Shown: in pieces, positions 23,983 to 33,488 of the stretch
Position numbering within the stretch: position 1 is the stretch's first letter
Layout of the letters: every line of letters starts with the position of its first letter
Assembly: GCF_008386495.1 (NCBI RefSeq)
Contig: NZ_VTHJ01000070.1
Location: forward strand, 1-44,356
Direction: 5' to 3'
Origin: Streptomyces tailanensis
Lineage (GTDB): Bacteria; Actinomycetota; Actinomycetes; Streptomycetales; Streptomycetaceae
Length of the DNA: 44,356 bases
Translations under genes and position numbers: made by a program
The notes under the pieces: model-generated
Databases searched by the model: none
What the model was told of the DNA's origin: nothing
What the model saw: only the letters and a program-made list of their open reading frames with translations

Positions 23983-26112
23983 TCAGGCCATGGTCACGAC
24001 CAACTCCCCCGGTGGCGTCACCTGCGCTGCTCCGTCCGCTGTCACCGTGACGTCCAGTCGGTTCCCATCGACCTGGAACCCGTTCAGGGACAGCGGTCCG
24101 TAGTTCCGGGCGAACGTGGAGGCCACGGTGACCGTGCCGCCCGGGACGTCCGCGTTCAGGCCCAAGGCCGCTTGAAGCACGAGGACCGAGGACGCGGCCG
24201 CCCACGCCTGGGGACGGCAGGACGCTGGATAGGGGGCCGGGCCGGGGCCCGCCTCGGTGCCGTGGCCTGCGAAGAGTTCGGGCAGGCGGGCGTCGAATGC
24301 TGCCGACGCCGTCAACAGGCCGTCGGCCAGGGATGCCGCGGCGTCCGGGAAGCCGGCCCTGATCAGGCCGTGTACGGCGATCGCGGTGTCGTGCGGCCAG
24401 ATCGAACCGACGTGATAGCCGTACGGGTTGTAGCCCACCGCGTCGCTGCTGTAAGTGCGCAGACCGTGCCCCGCGTCGAGGTCGGGCCCGGCGATCCGGG
24501 CGGCCAGCAGCGCACTCTCCTCCGCGTTGAGCAGGCCCGTGCCCAGGAGGTGGCCGAAGCCAGAGGTGACCGAGTCGACCGGCCTGCCGTCGCCGTCGAG
24601 CGCGACCGCCGGGTACGGACCCTTCTCGTCCTCCACCCAGAAACACGCCCGGAAGCGGGCGGCCAGCTGGTCCGCCCAGTCCTCCCAGGCGTCCGCGCCC
24701 GGGCGGCCGAACGCGCGCAGCAGCGCAGCTCCGGCGCGTGCGGCCTCGTAGGCGTACGCCTGGACCTCGCACAGCGCGATCGGAGCGTGGGCGCGGCGGC
24801 CGTCGCGGTAGCGGATGGAGTCGTCGGAGTCCTTCCAGCCCTGGTTGGACAGGCCGTGGCCGGTCTGGTCGACGTACTTGAGGAACCCGTCACCACTGGC
24901 GTCTGCCTGGTCACGCATCCACGCGAGCGCCAACTCGGCGTGGGGCAGCAGTAGTTCGACTTCCTCCGGGGCCAGGCCCCAGCGCCAGGCGTCGTGGAGC
25001 AGGGTGACCCACAGCGGTGTGGCGTCGACGGTGCCGTAGTACACCGGCGGGAGGGAGAGGCGGTCCGCGATTTGGAGGGTGTCGCGGCGTACTTCGTGCA
25101 GGATCTTGCCCGGCTGCTCCTCCGTGGCCGAGTCGGTGACCAGGCCCTGGCGGCGGGCGAGTGTCCGCAGGGTTCCGGCGGCGAGCTCGGTGCCGAGCGG
25201 GAGGAGCATGCGGGCGGCCCAGAGCGAGTCGCGGCCGAAGAGGGTCAGGAACCAGGGGGCGCCGGCGGCCAGGAACTGGTCCGGGCGGTCCGGGTCGGGC
25301 GACCGCGGGTCCGTCAGGCGCAGCCGGTCCAGGTCGGCGAGGGACTGCTCCAGCCACCGGTCGAAGCGACGGTCCGCGCTGCGCAGCACGGGGATGCGCC
25401 AGGGCAGTCGGCCCGCGGGCGGCGCCGGGAACTGGTCGCCGTCCGCGTAGGTGGCGGTGCAGGTCAGTGTCGCCGTCCACGATGTGCCGGGCTTGAGGTC
25501 GATGGCGTAGGACAGTTCGCCCGTCGGCACCTGAAGCGCGTCCGGTGCGGGCTCGGCGGCCAGTCGTACGGTGAAGTCGTCCGTGGACCAGGCGAGGCCG
25601 ACGGTGTCGCCGTCCGCGACCTGCGGCGACGCCTCCGCGATGACGTGTCCCGACTTGACCTGCTCCATGGTGGCGAGGTCCGTGCCCGCGCTCACCGTCA
25701 GCCGGAGGCGGACGTGCTCGCCGCCCGCGTTGGTGACCTCGAAGACCTCCTCGAAGCGGCCGTCGGAGGTGCTGCGGCGGCGGTGCAGGGCGACGGCCGG
25801 GTCCGGTGTCACCTCGCCGAGCCCGCGCAGGACCGCCCGGAAGCCGGCGCGGTCCGCGCCCCGCAGCCCGCCTTGAACGGGCGCCAGAGCGATGCCCTCG
25901 GCGGTGACGGTCAGCCGGGAAAGCGCCCGGCGGTCGCCGTGGTAGAAGCCGTCCGCACCCCCGCTGAGCTGCCCGTCTTCTCTCGAGATCACGAGGCTCG
26001 GCGCGTGCAGTGTGACGACCGCGTCATGCAGGAACGGCTGCAGGCCGCCGGTCGCGGAGGAGGGAGCCGTGACCGAGTCGTTGGTGTCCTGGGTCTTGAC
26101 AGTGGTGTCCAA
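23983..26112 (-). CDS. Amylo-alpha-1,6-glucosidase-like glycoside hydrolase
   Basis: About 709 residues. The N-terminal beta-rich domain (about residues 25-220) matches glycogen-debranching N-terminal bis domains, including GFYHGDRRALSRL. The C-terminal part is an (alpha/alpha)6 barrel with TLFGRDSLWAARMLLPLG, VDATPLWVTLLHDAWRWG, GWKDSDDSIRYRDG and GYHVGSIWPHDTAIAVHG, all typical of this family. It is predicted to release glucose from alpha-glucan branches or related oligosaccharides. No signal peptide is seen, so it should be cytoplasmic. The TTG at 26112 with an upstream GAGAGG is chosen; another TTG at 26145 is possible. It is divergent from the LacI gene. Confidence 0.85.
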   Translation of the reverse strand: MDTTVKTQDTNDSVTAPSSATGGLQPFLHDAVVTLHAPSLVISREDGQLSGGADGFYHGDRRALSRLTVTAEGIALAPVQGGLRGADRAGFRAVLRGLGEVTPDPAVALHRRRSTSDGRFEEVFEVTNAGGEHVRLRLTVSAGTDLATMEQVKSGHVIAEASPQVADGDTVGLAWSTDDFTVRLAAEPAPDALQVPTGELSYAIDLKPGTSWTATLTCTATYADGDQFPAPPAGRLPWRIPVLRSADRRFDRWLEQSLADLDRLRLTDPRSPDPDRPDQFLAAGAPWFLTLFGRDSLWAARMLLPLGTELAAGTLRTLARRQGLVTDSATEEQPGKILHEVRRDTLQIADRLSLPPVYYGTVDATPLWVTLLHDAWRWGLAPEEVELLLPHAELALAWMRDQADASGDGFLKYVDQTGHGLSNQGWKDSDDSIRYRDGRRAHAPIALCEVQAYAYEAARAGAALLRAFGRPGADAWEDWADQLAARFRACFWVEDEKGPYPAVALDGDGRPVDSVTSGFGHLLGTGLLNAEESALLAARIAGPDLDAGHGLRTYSSDAVGYNPYGYHVGSIWPHDTAIAVHGLIRAGFPDAAASLADGLLTASAAFDARLPELFAGHGTEAGPGPAPYPASCRPQAWAAASSVLVLQAALGLNADVPGGTVTVASTFARNYGPLSLNGFQVDGNRLDVTVTADGAAQVTPPGELVVTMA

Positions 26113-26232
26113 GGAAGTAGAACCTCTCAGCGTTAGATCGTTCAAAGGACACTAAGTCAAACGTCAGAGCGATGACAACGCTTTTGGAACGCTAAAACCG
26201 ACCCACATCTCCTCAGCAAGCCGGAGAGCCGC
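26113..26232. promoter_or_regulatory. Divergent promoter/operator region of the sugar cluster
   Basis: This 120-bp A/T-richer gap separates the glucosidase and LacI genes. AACGCT occurs at about 26174 and 26189 and, as its complement, near 26131. GATCGTTCAAA and ACAACGCTTTT have the central CG typical of LacI-family operators. These are candidate sites for the adjacent repressor; no exact palindrome was defined. Confidence 0.4.
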
Positions 26233-27306
26233 ATGCCCCGCGCCAAGAACACTGCCTCGGCCAAGAACGGACCGGTGACCCTCGCGATGGTCGCCGCCCG
26301 GGCCGGGGTCTCCCCGCAGACCGTGTCGAACGCGATCAACTCGCCCGGCATGCTGCGTCCCGAGACCCTGGAGCGGGTGAGCCGCGTGATCGAGGAGATG
26401 GGCTACCGCCCCAGCCGCGCCGCGCAGACGCTCCGCACCCGCTCCAGCAAGCTGATCGGCTACGGCATCCTGCCCACACTGAGCAGCAACCCGGTCCTGG
26501 ACCGGTTCCTGCACGCCTTGTCGCAGGCCGCCGATGAGGCCGGATACCGGATCCTGCTGTTCGCCTGCCCGCCCGGCGGCCCGACCCTTCAGGGGTACGA
26601 GGAACTGCTGGACCAGCACGAGGTCGACGGCTTCGTGCTCAGCGGCACCGCCCGCAACGACCCGCGCCAGGCGTGGCTCGCCAAGCGGGGTGTACCGTTC
26701 GTCGCCTTCGGCCGGATCTGGTCGGGGCGGCAGATCGGCGACTGGGTCGACGTCGACGGCGCCTCGGGCACGGACGCCGCGGTCGAGCACCTGGTCGCGC
26801 TCGGGCATCGCAAGATCGCCTTCCTGGGCTGGGAACGCGGCTCCGGCTCCGGTGACGACCGTGCCGAGGGCTGGCAGCGGGCCATGCGCCGGCACGGACT
26901 GCCGACCCGCGGGCGGCGCGCGCAGACGGTGGGTGACATCGACGCGGCCCGCACCGCCGTGAAACCGCTCCTGGACGCGGGCGCGACCGCCGTGATCGCG
27001 GCCAGCGACATGCTGGCCCTCGGCTGCTACCAGACGCTGCGCGAGCGCGGCTCCGCCCCCGGCCGCGATGTCGCCGTGGTCGGCTTCGACGACTCGCCGA
27101 CCGCCGAGAACCTCTTCCCCGCACTGACCTCCGTCGCCCAGCCGCTGGAGGAGGTCGGCCGGGAGTGCGTACGGCTGCTGCTGGCGCGGATCGCCGCGCC
27201 AGACGTACCGCCGGAGCGCCTTCTGCTGGAGCCGTCGCTGGTCGTGCGCGACAGCAGCGGCGCACCGTGCGACGGCACCGCGGACACGACCGAGTTAGCC
27301 GAGTAG
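26233..27306 (+). CDS. LacI family transcriptional regulator
   Basis: A 357-residue LacI/GalR repressor. The N-terminal HTH reads VTLAMVAARAGVSPQTVSNAIN with a hinge near YRPSRAAQTLR. The periplasmic-binding-like sensor domain follows, including FGRIW, AVIAASDMLALGCYQ and VAVVGFDDSPTAENLFPALTS split over the usual positions. It likely represses the flanking glucosidase and ABC importer genes until an alpha-glucoside inducer is present. The inducer is unknown. The start ATG follows a GCCGGAGAGCCGC sequence. Confidence 0.92.
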   Translation: MPRAKNTASAKNGPVTLAMVAARAGVSPQTVSNAINSPGMLRPETLERVSRVIEEMGYRPSRAAQTLRTRSSKLIGYGILPTLSSNPVLDRFLHALSQAADEAGYRILLFACPPGGPTLQGYEELLDQHEVDGFVLSGTARNDPRQAWLAKRGVPFVAFGRIWSGRQIGDWVDVDGASGTDAAVEHLVALGHRKIAFLGWERGSGSGDDRAEGWQRAMRRHGLPTRGRRAQTVGDIDAARTAVKPLLDAGATAVIAASDMLALGCYQTLRERGSAPGRDVAVVGFDDSPTAENLFPALTSVAQPLEEVGRECVRLLLARIAAPDVPPERLLLEPSLVVRDSSGAPCDGTADTTELAE

Positions 27307-27433
27307 CAGCCGCTGGGCGCCCGTAGCCGAGTGCAGCCGCCCTGACCAGGCAGCCGCTCCGGCGCCCCCTCCCTTGCCCCGGACAGCAGCCGCCAGGCCG
27401 GGCGACCAGTCTGCCCGGCACCCCTTCATCTTC

Positions 27434-27488
27434 GAGACCTCTCCCTCTCCTCCCCCCACCTGAGACCTCTCCCTCTCCTCCCCCCCAC
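27434..27488 (+). repeat. 27-bp tandem direct repeat, pyrimidine-rich
   Basis: Two exact copies with a 28-bp period (27434-27460 and 27462-27488) begin GAGACCTCTCC. They lie in the leader between the LacI gene and the binding-protein gene. The strand is strongly pyrimidine-biased, and the repeat may change mRNA leader structure or simply be a recent slippage duplication. Confidence 0.85.
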
Positions 27489-27556
27489 CCCGGACCCGTA
27501 TCCCGCGCGGACCGGGTGGAGCCGCACGTAACACCCGCATCCCACGGAGGATTTCC

Positions 27557-28801
27557 ATGGTCAACCGAAAGGCCACCGCGGCCATCGTCACCTGCGCGGC
27601 GCTGCTGGCCGCCACGGGCTGCTCGTCGAGTTTCGGCGGCGGCAAGGAAGCACAGCAGGACACCGGCTCCGGCCAGAAACTGACGGTCCTCATCGGCACC
27701 TCGGGCGACGCCGAGACCAAGGCCGTCAGGGAGGCCGTGGCCGCGTACGCGAAGCAGTCCGGCAACACGGTGACCGTGGAGCTCGCCAAGGATCTCAACC
27801 AGCAGCTCACGCAGTCATTCGCCGGGGGCAATCCGCCGGACGTCTTCTACGTTCCGTCCGACCTGTTCGCCAACTACGCCAAGGGCGGCTCCCTCTACGC
27901 CTACGGCGACCAGGTGAAGGACGTCGACGACTTCGCCGCGCCGCTGCGGTCGTCCTTCACCTACGACGGGAAGCTGATGTGTCTGCCCAAGGACACCTCC
28001 ACGCTCGCGCTGGCGATCAACACCGACCTGTGGAAGAAGGCCGGGCTGACGGACAAGGACTACCCGACCACCTGGGCCGAGCTGAAGACCGTCGCGGCCA
28101 AGCTCACCAGCGGTGATGTCACGGGCCTGGTGACCAACGACGAGTACGTGCGGCTCGGCGCCTTCATGAAGGAGGCCGGCGGTGCGATCACCAACGCCGA
28201 CCAGACGAAGATGACCGCCGACAGCAGCCAGAACATCGAAGCGCTCACCTATGTGCAGTCGCTGCTGAAGGATGGCTCCCTGAAGTACGCCAAGCAGGTC
28301 GACACCGCATGGGGCGGTGAGGCGTTCGGCAAGGGCAAGGCCGCCATGACCATCGAGGGCAACTGGCTCACCGGCGCCATGAAGCTCGACTTCCCGAACA
28401 TCAAGTACAAGGCCGTGCCCCTGCCCGAAGGACCAGCAGGGAAGGGCTCGCTCGCCTTCAGCACCTGCTGGGGTGTCGCCCAGGACAGCACGCACCGGGC
28501 CGCGTCCGTGGACCTGGTGAAGTATCTGACCTCCGCCACCCAGCAGCTGAAGTTCGCCGACGCCTTCGGCGTGATGCCCTCGCGCACCAGCGCCCAGGCC
28601 ACCTACGCCGACAAGGTGCCCGCCGCAAAGGCATGGGTCGACGCGAACGCCTACGCCCAGGGCCCGGTGACCATACCCGGCTTCGAGAAGGTCCTCGGCC
28701 AGTTCAACACCGGCCTTCAGTCGCTGCGCACCGGCGATCCGGCGAAGATCCTCGCCGACCTGCAGCGCAACGGCGAACAAGCCCTGGCGAAGGGCGAATG
28801 A
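27557..28801 (+). CDS. Sugar ABC transporter substrate-binding lipoprotein
   Basis: A 414-residue extracellular solute-binding protein of family 1. The signal peptide ends in the lipobox LLAATGC-SSS, so it is membrane-anchored outside the cell. The mature domain has the usual GNPPDVFYV, LPKDTSTLALAINTDLWKKAG and GKAAMTIEGNW segments. AGGAGG-like GGAGGATTTCC precedes the ATG. It should bind an alpha-glucoside or oligosaccharide for the two permeases that follow. Confidence 0.92.
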   Translation: MVNRKATAAIVTCAALLAATGCSSSFGGGKEAQQDTGSGQKLTVLIGTSGDAETKAVREAVAAYAKQSGNTVTVELAKDLNQQLTQSFAGGNPPDVFYVPSDLFANYAKGGSLYAYGDQVKDVDDFAAPLRSSFTYDGKLMCLPKDTSTLALAINTDLWKKAGLTDKDYPTTWAELKTVAAKLTSGDVTGLVTNDEYVRLGAFMKEAGGAITNADQTKMTADSSQNIEALTYVQSLLKDGSLKYAKQVDTAWGGEAFGKGKAAMTIEGNWLTGAMKLDFPNIKYKAVPLPEGPAGKGSLAFSTCWGVAQDSTHRAASVDLVKYLTSATQQLKFADAFGVMPSRTSAQATYADKVPAAKAWVDANAYAQGPVTIPGFEKVLGQFNTGLQSLRTGDPAKILADLQRNGEQALAKGE

Positions 28802-28807
28802 GCCGCC

Positions 28808-30037
28808 ATGGTTTCCCGTCCGACGCGCCGCTCGGGCCGGGCGCCCGGCGGCGCCACCCCCACCGCCACCCCGGCGTCCGCAGCTGCGGACCCCCGAACG
28901 GTCGGCTCACCGGGCACACCTGACACGCCCGGTGGGACCGGTCCGCACGCGGCGCCCCGCGCACACCTCGCCCCGCGCGCGGGGCGCCGCCGGGAAGGAC
29001 TCTGGGGCTGGCTGTTCGTCAGCCCCATGGTGATCATCCTCGGCCTGTTCCTGGTGCTGCCGATCCTGATGGCGGCTTGGGTGAGCCTGCTGAACTGGGA
29101 CGGCCAGTCCAACCCGTTCAGCGGCCAGGCGACGTTCGTGGGCCTCGGCAACTACCGCGCACTCCTCACCGAGGACGGCCTGGACCGCACGCTGTTCACG
29201 ACCTCGCTGCGCAACACCGCCTACTACGTGCTGCTCACCGTGCCGCTCCAGACCTGCCTCGCGCTGGGCCTGGCCATGATCGTCAACCAGCGGCTGCTGC
29301 GCGCCCGGGGCGCCCTGCGCACCACGTTCTATTTCCCGTCGGTCACCAGCTCCATCGCCGTCTCCACCATCTTCCTCTTCCTGTTCCAGGGCAGCGGCGC
29401 CGTCAACACGCTGCTGTCCTGGGCCGGGATCAAGGGACCCAACTGGTTCGCCGACTCGCGCGGCGTGCTCTCACTCCTGCTCGGCGCCCTCGGCATCGTC
29501 GACCCCGACAGGCCCTCGGGATTCCTGGCCGACCACTCCTTCATGGGCCTTTCGTGGTTCGAGTGGCTGTCCGGGCCGTCCGTCGCGATGTGCACGCTCA
29601 TCGTGCTCGCCGTGTGGACGACGTCCGGCACCCTGATGCTGATCTTCCTGGCCGCCCTCCAGGACGTCCCCCGGGAACTGGAGGAATCGGCCGCCATCGA
29701 AGGCGTCAACCGTCTGCAGCTGCTGCGCCATGTGACGCTGCCCGCCCTGCGACCCGTACTCTTCTTCGTCCTCACACTCGGCATGATCGGCTCGTGGCAG
29801 GTCTTCGACCAGGTGTACGTCGTGAGTCAGGGCGGCCCGGCCAACACGACACTGACGCCCGCCTTCCTGTCCTACACGGCGGCTTTCGGTGACGGCGACT
29901 TCGGCCAGGGCGCGGCCATCGCCTTCATCCTGCTCGCCCTGATCCTGGCCATGACCGTGCTGCAGCGCTGGGCGCTGCGCGAGCGCGCCCCCCGGCCCAG
30001 CTCCCGTATCCGTCTCCGTCTCGGGAGGAACCGATGA
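28808..30037 (+). CDS. Sugar ABC transporter permease (MalF-like)
   Basis: A 409-residue permease. The first roughly 60 residues are Pro/Ala/Thr-rich and disordered. Six transmembrane helices follow, from WGWLFVSPMVIILGLFLVLP onward. The EAA loop reads EESAAIEGVNRLQLLRHVTL and is the contact site for the ATPase. It starts 6 bp after the binding-protein stop. The following permease gene overlaps its stop by 4 bp (ATGA). No ATPase gene lies in the cluster; a shared MsiK-type ATPase encoded elsewhere is usual in Streptomyces. Confidence 0.92.
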   Translation: MVSRPTRRSGRAPGGATPTATPASAAADPRTVGSPGTPDTPGGTGPHAAPRAHLAPRAGRRREGLWGWLFVSPMVIILGLFLVLPILMAAWVSLLNWDGQSNPFSGQATFVGLGNYRALLTEDGLDRTLFTTSLRNTAYYVLLTVPLQTCLALGLAMIVNQRLLRARGALRTTFYFPSVTSSIAVSTIFLFLFQGSGAVNTLLSWAGIKGPNWFADSRGVLSLLLGALGIVDPDRPSGFLADHSFMGLSWFEWLSGPSVAMCTLIVLAVWTTSGTLMLIFLAALQDVPRELEESAAIEGVNRLQLLRHVTLPALRPVLFFVLTLGMIGSWQVFDQVYVVSQGGPANTTLTPAFLSYTAAFGDGDFGQGAAIAFILLALILAMTVLQRWALRERAPRPSSRIRLRLGRNR

Positions 30038-30933
30038 AGGCCAAGGCCACGGCCGTCCGGGCCCAGGAACGCCCCGTGCTCGGACGGCACCCGACGCACC
30101 TGCGGATACTTGGATACACGCTCGTGCTGGGGCTCGGGCTGCTGTATCTGATGCCGTTCGTCATCCAGCTCGTTACCGGGTTCAAGACGGACCCGGACGC
30201 GGCGGCCCACCCCCTCGGACTGATCCCGTCCCCGCCGACGACCGCCTCCTACCAGCGACTGTTCGGGCTGAGCCAGAACGGGGACGGCGTCCCCTTCCTG
30301 CGCTGGCTGGGCAACTCGACGTTCATCGCCGTCGTGGCCACGGCCGGGCATGTGCTGTTCGACTCCATGGCCGGGTACGCGCTGGCCCGGCTGCGCTTCC
30401 GGGGACGCACGCTGCTGTTCGGCTTCGTCATCGCCGTGATGGCGGTGCCCGGCATCGCCCTGCTGATCCCGCGGTTCCTGGTGCTCAACACCCTCGGGCT
30501 CTTCGACACCTACACCGGCATGATCCTGCCGATGCTGGTGGGCGCGGGCGGCATCTTCATGATGAAGCAGTTCTTCGAGTCCATCCCGCGGGAAGTGGAG
30601 GAAGCCGCGCGGGTGGACGGCGCCGGGGTGTTCCGCACCTTCTGGTCGGTGGTCCTGCCGATGGCCCGGCCCGCCCTGATCACTCTGACCATCCTGTCGT
30701 TCCAGGGCTCCTGGAACGAGTTCACCCACTTCCTGGTCGCCACCCAGTCCGCCCAGTACGAGACGCTGACGACCGGACTGGCCCGGTTCGTCTCCGGTGG
30801 CCTGGGCAGCGGCACCCAGTACCCGCTGAAACTGGCGGCGGCCCTGCTGTCGACGCTGCCGGTGGCGGTGCTGTTCTTCTGCTTCCAGCGCTACTTCGTC
30901 CGGGGCGCCAACGCCGGAGCCGTCAAGGAGTAG
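30034..30933 (+). CDS. Sugar ABC transporter permease (MalG-like)
   Basis: A 299-residue permease with six transmembrane helices, from LGYTLVLGLGLLYLMPFVIQ onward. The EAA loop reads EEAARVDGAGVFRTFWSVVL. It pairs with the upstream MalF-like permease to form the channel. The ATG overlaps the previous stop, so the two are coupled. Full length and intact. Confidence 0.92.
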   Translation: MKAKATAVRAQERPVLGRHPTHLRILGYTLVLGLGLLYLMPFVIQLVTGFKTDPDAAAHPLGLIPSPPTTASYQRLFGLSQNGDGVPFLRWLGNSTFIAVVATAGHVLFDSMAGYALARLRFRGRTLLFGFVIAVMAVPGIALLIPRFLVLNTLGLFDTYTGMILPMLVGAGGIFMMKQFFESIPREVEEAARVDGAGVFRTFWSVVLPMARPALITLTILSFQGSWNEFTHFLVATQSAQYETLTTGLARFVSGGLGSGTQYPLKLAAALLSTLPVAVLFFCFQRYFVRGANAGAVKE

Positions 30934-30992
30934 CGGCGGGCGAACCCGTAGCGACCCGCACCGCGCCCCCACCGAAGGAGTCGCACAACCGC

Positions 30993-32615
30993 ATGCCGAC
31001 AACCGGTAACACCGCACCGTGGTGGCGCAGCGCCGTCATCTACCAGGTCTATATCCGCAGCTTCGCCGACGGCAACGGTGACGGCGTCGGCGACATCGCC
31101 GGCCTCCGCTCCCGTCTGCCGTACCTCAAGTCGCTCTGTGTGGACGCCCTCTGGATCAACCCCTGGTACAAGTCCCCGATGGCGGACCACGGTTACGACG
31201 TGGCCGACTTCCGCGAGATCGACCCGCTGTTCGGCACCGTCGCCGAGGCCGAGCAGCTCATCGAGGAGGCACACGGGTACGGGATCCGCGTCATCCCGGA
31301 CATCGTCCCGAACCACACCTCGGACCAACACGCCTGGTTCCAGGCGGCACTGGCCGCCGGCCCCGGCACCCCGGAGCGGGAGCGCTACATCTTCCGCCCC
31401 GGCCGCGGTCCCGACGGCACCCAGCCGCCCAACAACTGGGTGTCGGTCTTCGGCGGCCCCGCCTGGACCCGGCTGCCCGACGGCGAGTGGTACCTGCACC
31501 TGTTCGCTCCGGAACAGCCCGACCTCAACTGGCAACACCCGGAAGTGCGGGAGGAGTTCGAGTCGATCCTGCGGTTCTGGTTCAGCCGGGGCGCGGACGG
31601 CTTCCGTATCGATGTGGCGCACGGCCTGATCAAGGACCCCGAACTGCCCGACCTGCCACCCCGCCAGGACACGGGACACCCGCACTGGGACCGCGACGGG
31701 GTCCACGACATCTTCCGGACCTGGCGCCGGCTGGCCGACGAGTACGGGGGCGACCGGGCGTTCGTGGCGGAAGCCTGGACGGACACCCCGGAGCGCCTCG
31801 CCGCCTACGTCCGCGGGGACGGCCTGCACACCGCCTTCAACTTCGATTTTCTGATGGCCAGTTGGGATCCGAAGGACCTACGCACGGTCATCGACGACTC
31901 GCTCACTCTCCTCAGCGCGGTCGACGCGCCCGCCACCTGGGTGCTCTCCAACCACGACGTCATGCGCCACGCCAGCCGCTACGCCCGCAAGACGGTCAGA
32001 CGCTGGTCACCCACCGAGCCCTACCGACCCGACGGCCCCCCCGACCCGGCCCTCGGCACCCGCCGCGCCCGCGCGGCGGCCCTGCTGATGCTCGGCCTCC
32101 CCGGCGGCGCCTACGTCTACCAGGGCGAGGAACTCGGCCTGCCCGAGGTCGAGGACCTCCCGGAATCCGTCCTCCAGGACCCCATCTGGGAACGCTCCGC
32201 CCACACCGACCGCGGCCGGGACGGCTGCCGGGTTCCGATCCCCTGGTCCGGCCGGACCACCCCCTTCGGCTTCAGCCCCGACGACGCCTCCGCCGCCCCC
32301 TGGCTCCCCCAACCCGCCAACTGGGGCGAGCGCACCGTGCAGGCACAGACCGGCGACAAGACGTCGATGCTGGAGCTCTACCGCACGGCCCTGCACCTGC
32401 GCCGCGAACACCCCGCCCTCGGCGACGGCACCCTCACCTGGCTGGACAGCCCCGACGGAGTCCTCGCCTTCACTCGCGGCCAAGGCTTCACCTGCGTGGT
32501 CAACCTCTCCGCCGAGCCGTACCCACTCCCCGAACACGCCTCGATCCTGCTCTCCAGCGACCCCGTAGAAGACGACCTGCTGGCACCTGACCAGGCAGCC
32601 TGGCTCTCGGCATAA
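30993..32615 (+). CDS. GH13 alpha-glucosidase
   Basis: A 540-residue GH13 hydrolase, probably cytoplasmic as no signal peptide is seen. It has the conserved regions DIVPNH (103-108), the nucleophile D207 in GFRIDVAH, the acid/base E260 in FVAEAW, and D322 in LSNHDV. The QVYIRSFADGNGDGVGDIAG N-terminus is typical of oligo-1,6-glucosidase/alpha-glucosidase subfamilies. It ends the sugar operon and should hydrolyse imported alpha-glucosides to glucose. GAAGGAG precedes the ATG. Confidence 0.92.
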   Translation: MPTTGNTAPWWRSAVIYQVYIRSFADGNGDGVGDIAGLRSRLPYLKSLCVDALWINPWYKSPMADHGYDVADFREIDPLFGTVAEAEQLIEEAHGYGIRVIPDIVPNHTSDQHAWFQAALAAGPGTPERERYIFRPGRGPDGTQPPNNWVSVFGGPAWTRLPDGEWYLHLFAPEQPDLNWQHPEVREEFESILRFWFSRGADGFRIDVAHGLIKDPELPDLPPRQDTGHPHWDRDGVHDIFRTWRRLADEYGGDRAFVAEAWTDTPERLAAYVRGDGLHTAFNFDFLMASWDPKDLRTVIDDSLTLLSAVDAPATWVLSNHDVMRHASRYARKTVRRWSPTEPYRPDGPPDPALGTRRARAAALLMLGLPGGAYVYQGEELGLPEVEDLPESVLQDPIWERSAHTDRGRDGCRVPIPWSGRTTPFGFSPDDASAAPWLPQPANWGERTVQAQTGDKTSMLELYRTALHLRREHPALGDGTLTWLDSPDGVLAFTRGQGFTCVVNLSAEPYPLPEHASILLSSDPVEDDLLAPDQAAWLSA

Positions 32616-32670
32616 CCACCACAGGAAAGAGCGTCGGACAACTGCCCGCCCCGATCCACCCCCTGAGACA

Positions 32671-32717
32671 GCCAGGGCCTGTCCGGTGCCCTCCCCGCCC
32701 ACCGGACGGGCCCTGGC
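32671..32717 (+). terminator. Terminator of the sugar operon
   Basis: An 18-bp stem with one G-U pair (32671-32688 with 32700-32717) closes a C-rich loop about 55 bp after the GH13 stop. It is the strongest terminator-like hairpin in the island. Confidence 0.75.
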
Positions 32718-32820
32718 TCTTCCGCCCTTCCAAAGCGCGGCAACCTCTCGCCGCGCACAGTTGTGATCGTGAGGGAGATGCGGTGCCTGCTGAGGGCCAC
32801 AGCAACGCAAGCCGGTAGAG

Positions 32821-33110
32821 GTGCCCAAGGCCCTTCGGGGCTTCGACCGCTGGCAGCACCAGGGCGAGGCGGGGCACCGGTGGCTGGCGGCCCTGCCGGA
32901 CACCGTCGCCGAGTGGTGCGACCGGTGGACCTGGAGGTCGACGGGCAACCCATGCACGGTTACCACAGCCTCGTGGTGCCGGTCAGCCGAGACGGCGAGC
33001 CGCCGGCGCTGAAGCTGACCTGGCCCGACCGGCATATGGAGGAGCAGATGCTGGCGCTGCGTCTGTGGGACGGCCTCGGCGCGGTCCGGCTGGTCGACGC
33101 CGACACCGCG
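32821..33110 (+). pseudogene. Broken APH(6)/hydroxyurea-type phosphotransferase
   Basis: The first frame (GTG at 32821) encodes HRWLAALPDTVAEWCDRW. A frameshift then moves the similarity to another frame, reading MHGYHSLVVPV, PALKLTWPD and ALRLWDGLGAVRLVDADTA. Together these match the N-terminal lobe of streptomycin 6-kinase/hydroxyurea phosphotransferase-like proteins. The catalytic half is missing. It is therefore a decayed remnant, not a functional resistance gene. Confidence 0.65.
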
Positions 33111-33488
33111 GCGGTCGTGGTCGGGGGCGTGGGCATCACCCTGCACGGCGTGTGGTGGTACACCCCACTCAACCACGCGTGCCCGCCGGACGCGCGGGGC
33201 AGGCTGCACGACGCCGCCGTCCCCGGATTGTGGAGCCCGTCGGGATGGCTGGGGCTGTGCCCGCTGTGGCGCTGGTCGGGGTGGGCGCCGTGGCCGGGCT
33301 GGGCGCTGTGGTGATCCTGCTCGCCGGATCCCTTAAGCGGCTCGTCCCCGGCTTCAGCCGCTACGGTGCGGCGGGGCCCGTCCGCCGAAGGCACCCGCTT
33401 CGCCCGGCCGGCCGGAGCGGTCCCGGGGCCGCTGACCGACCGTGACCAGTACTCGACCGTGACCGACACCTCCGCAGGAGATCCCGCC
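33111..33488. other. Gap without a clear gene
   Basis: This follows the kinase remnant. A frame with a hydrophobic run (VGAVAGLGAVVILLAG, from about 33245) may be debris of a small membrane protein, but it has no recognisable family. The last 60 bp hold the leader of the next gene, including AGGAG at about 33475. Confidence 0.4.

Noticed and set aside
27342..32601. CTGACCAGGCAGCC present near both ends of the sugar cluster as possible transposon ends
   Set aside because: It is one 14-mer in direct orientation. The second copy lies in the GH13 coding region, and no transposase is adjacent.
33245..33445. Small membrane protein before the 33489 kinase gene
   Set aside because: The hydrophobic run is short, the rest of the frame is Arg/Pro-rich, and the area follows a pseudogene, so it is more likely debris.
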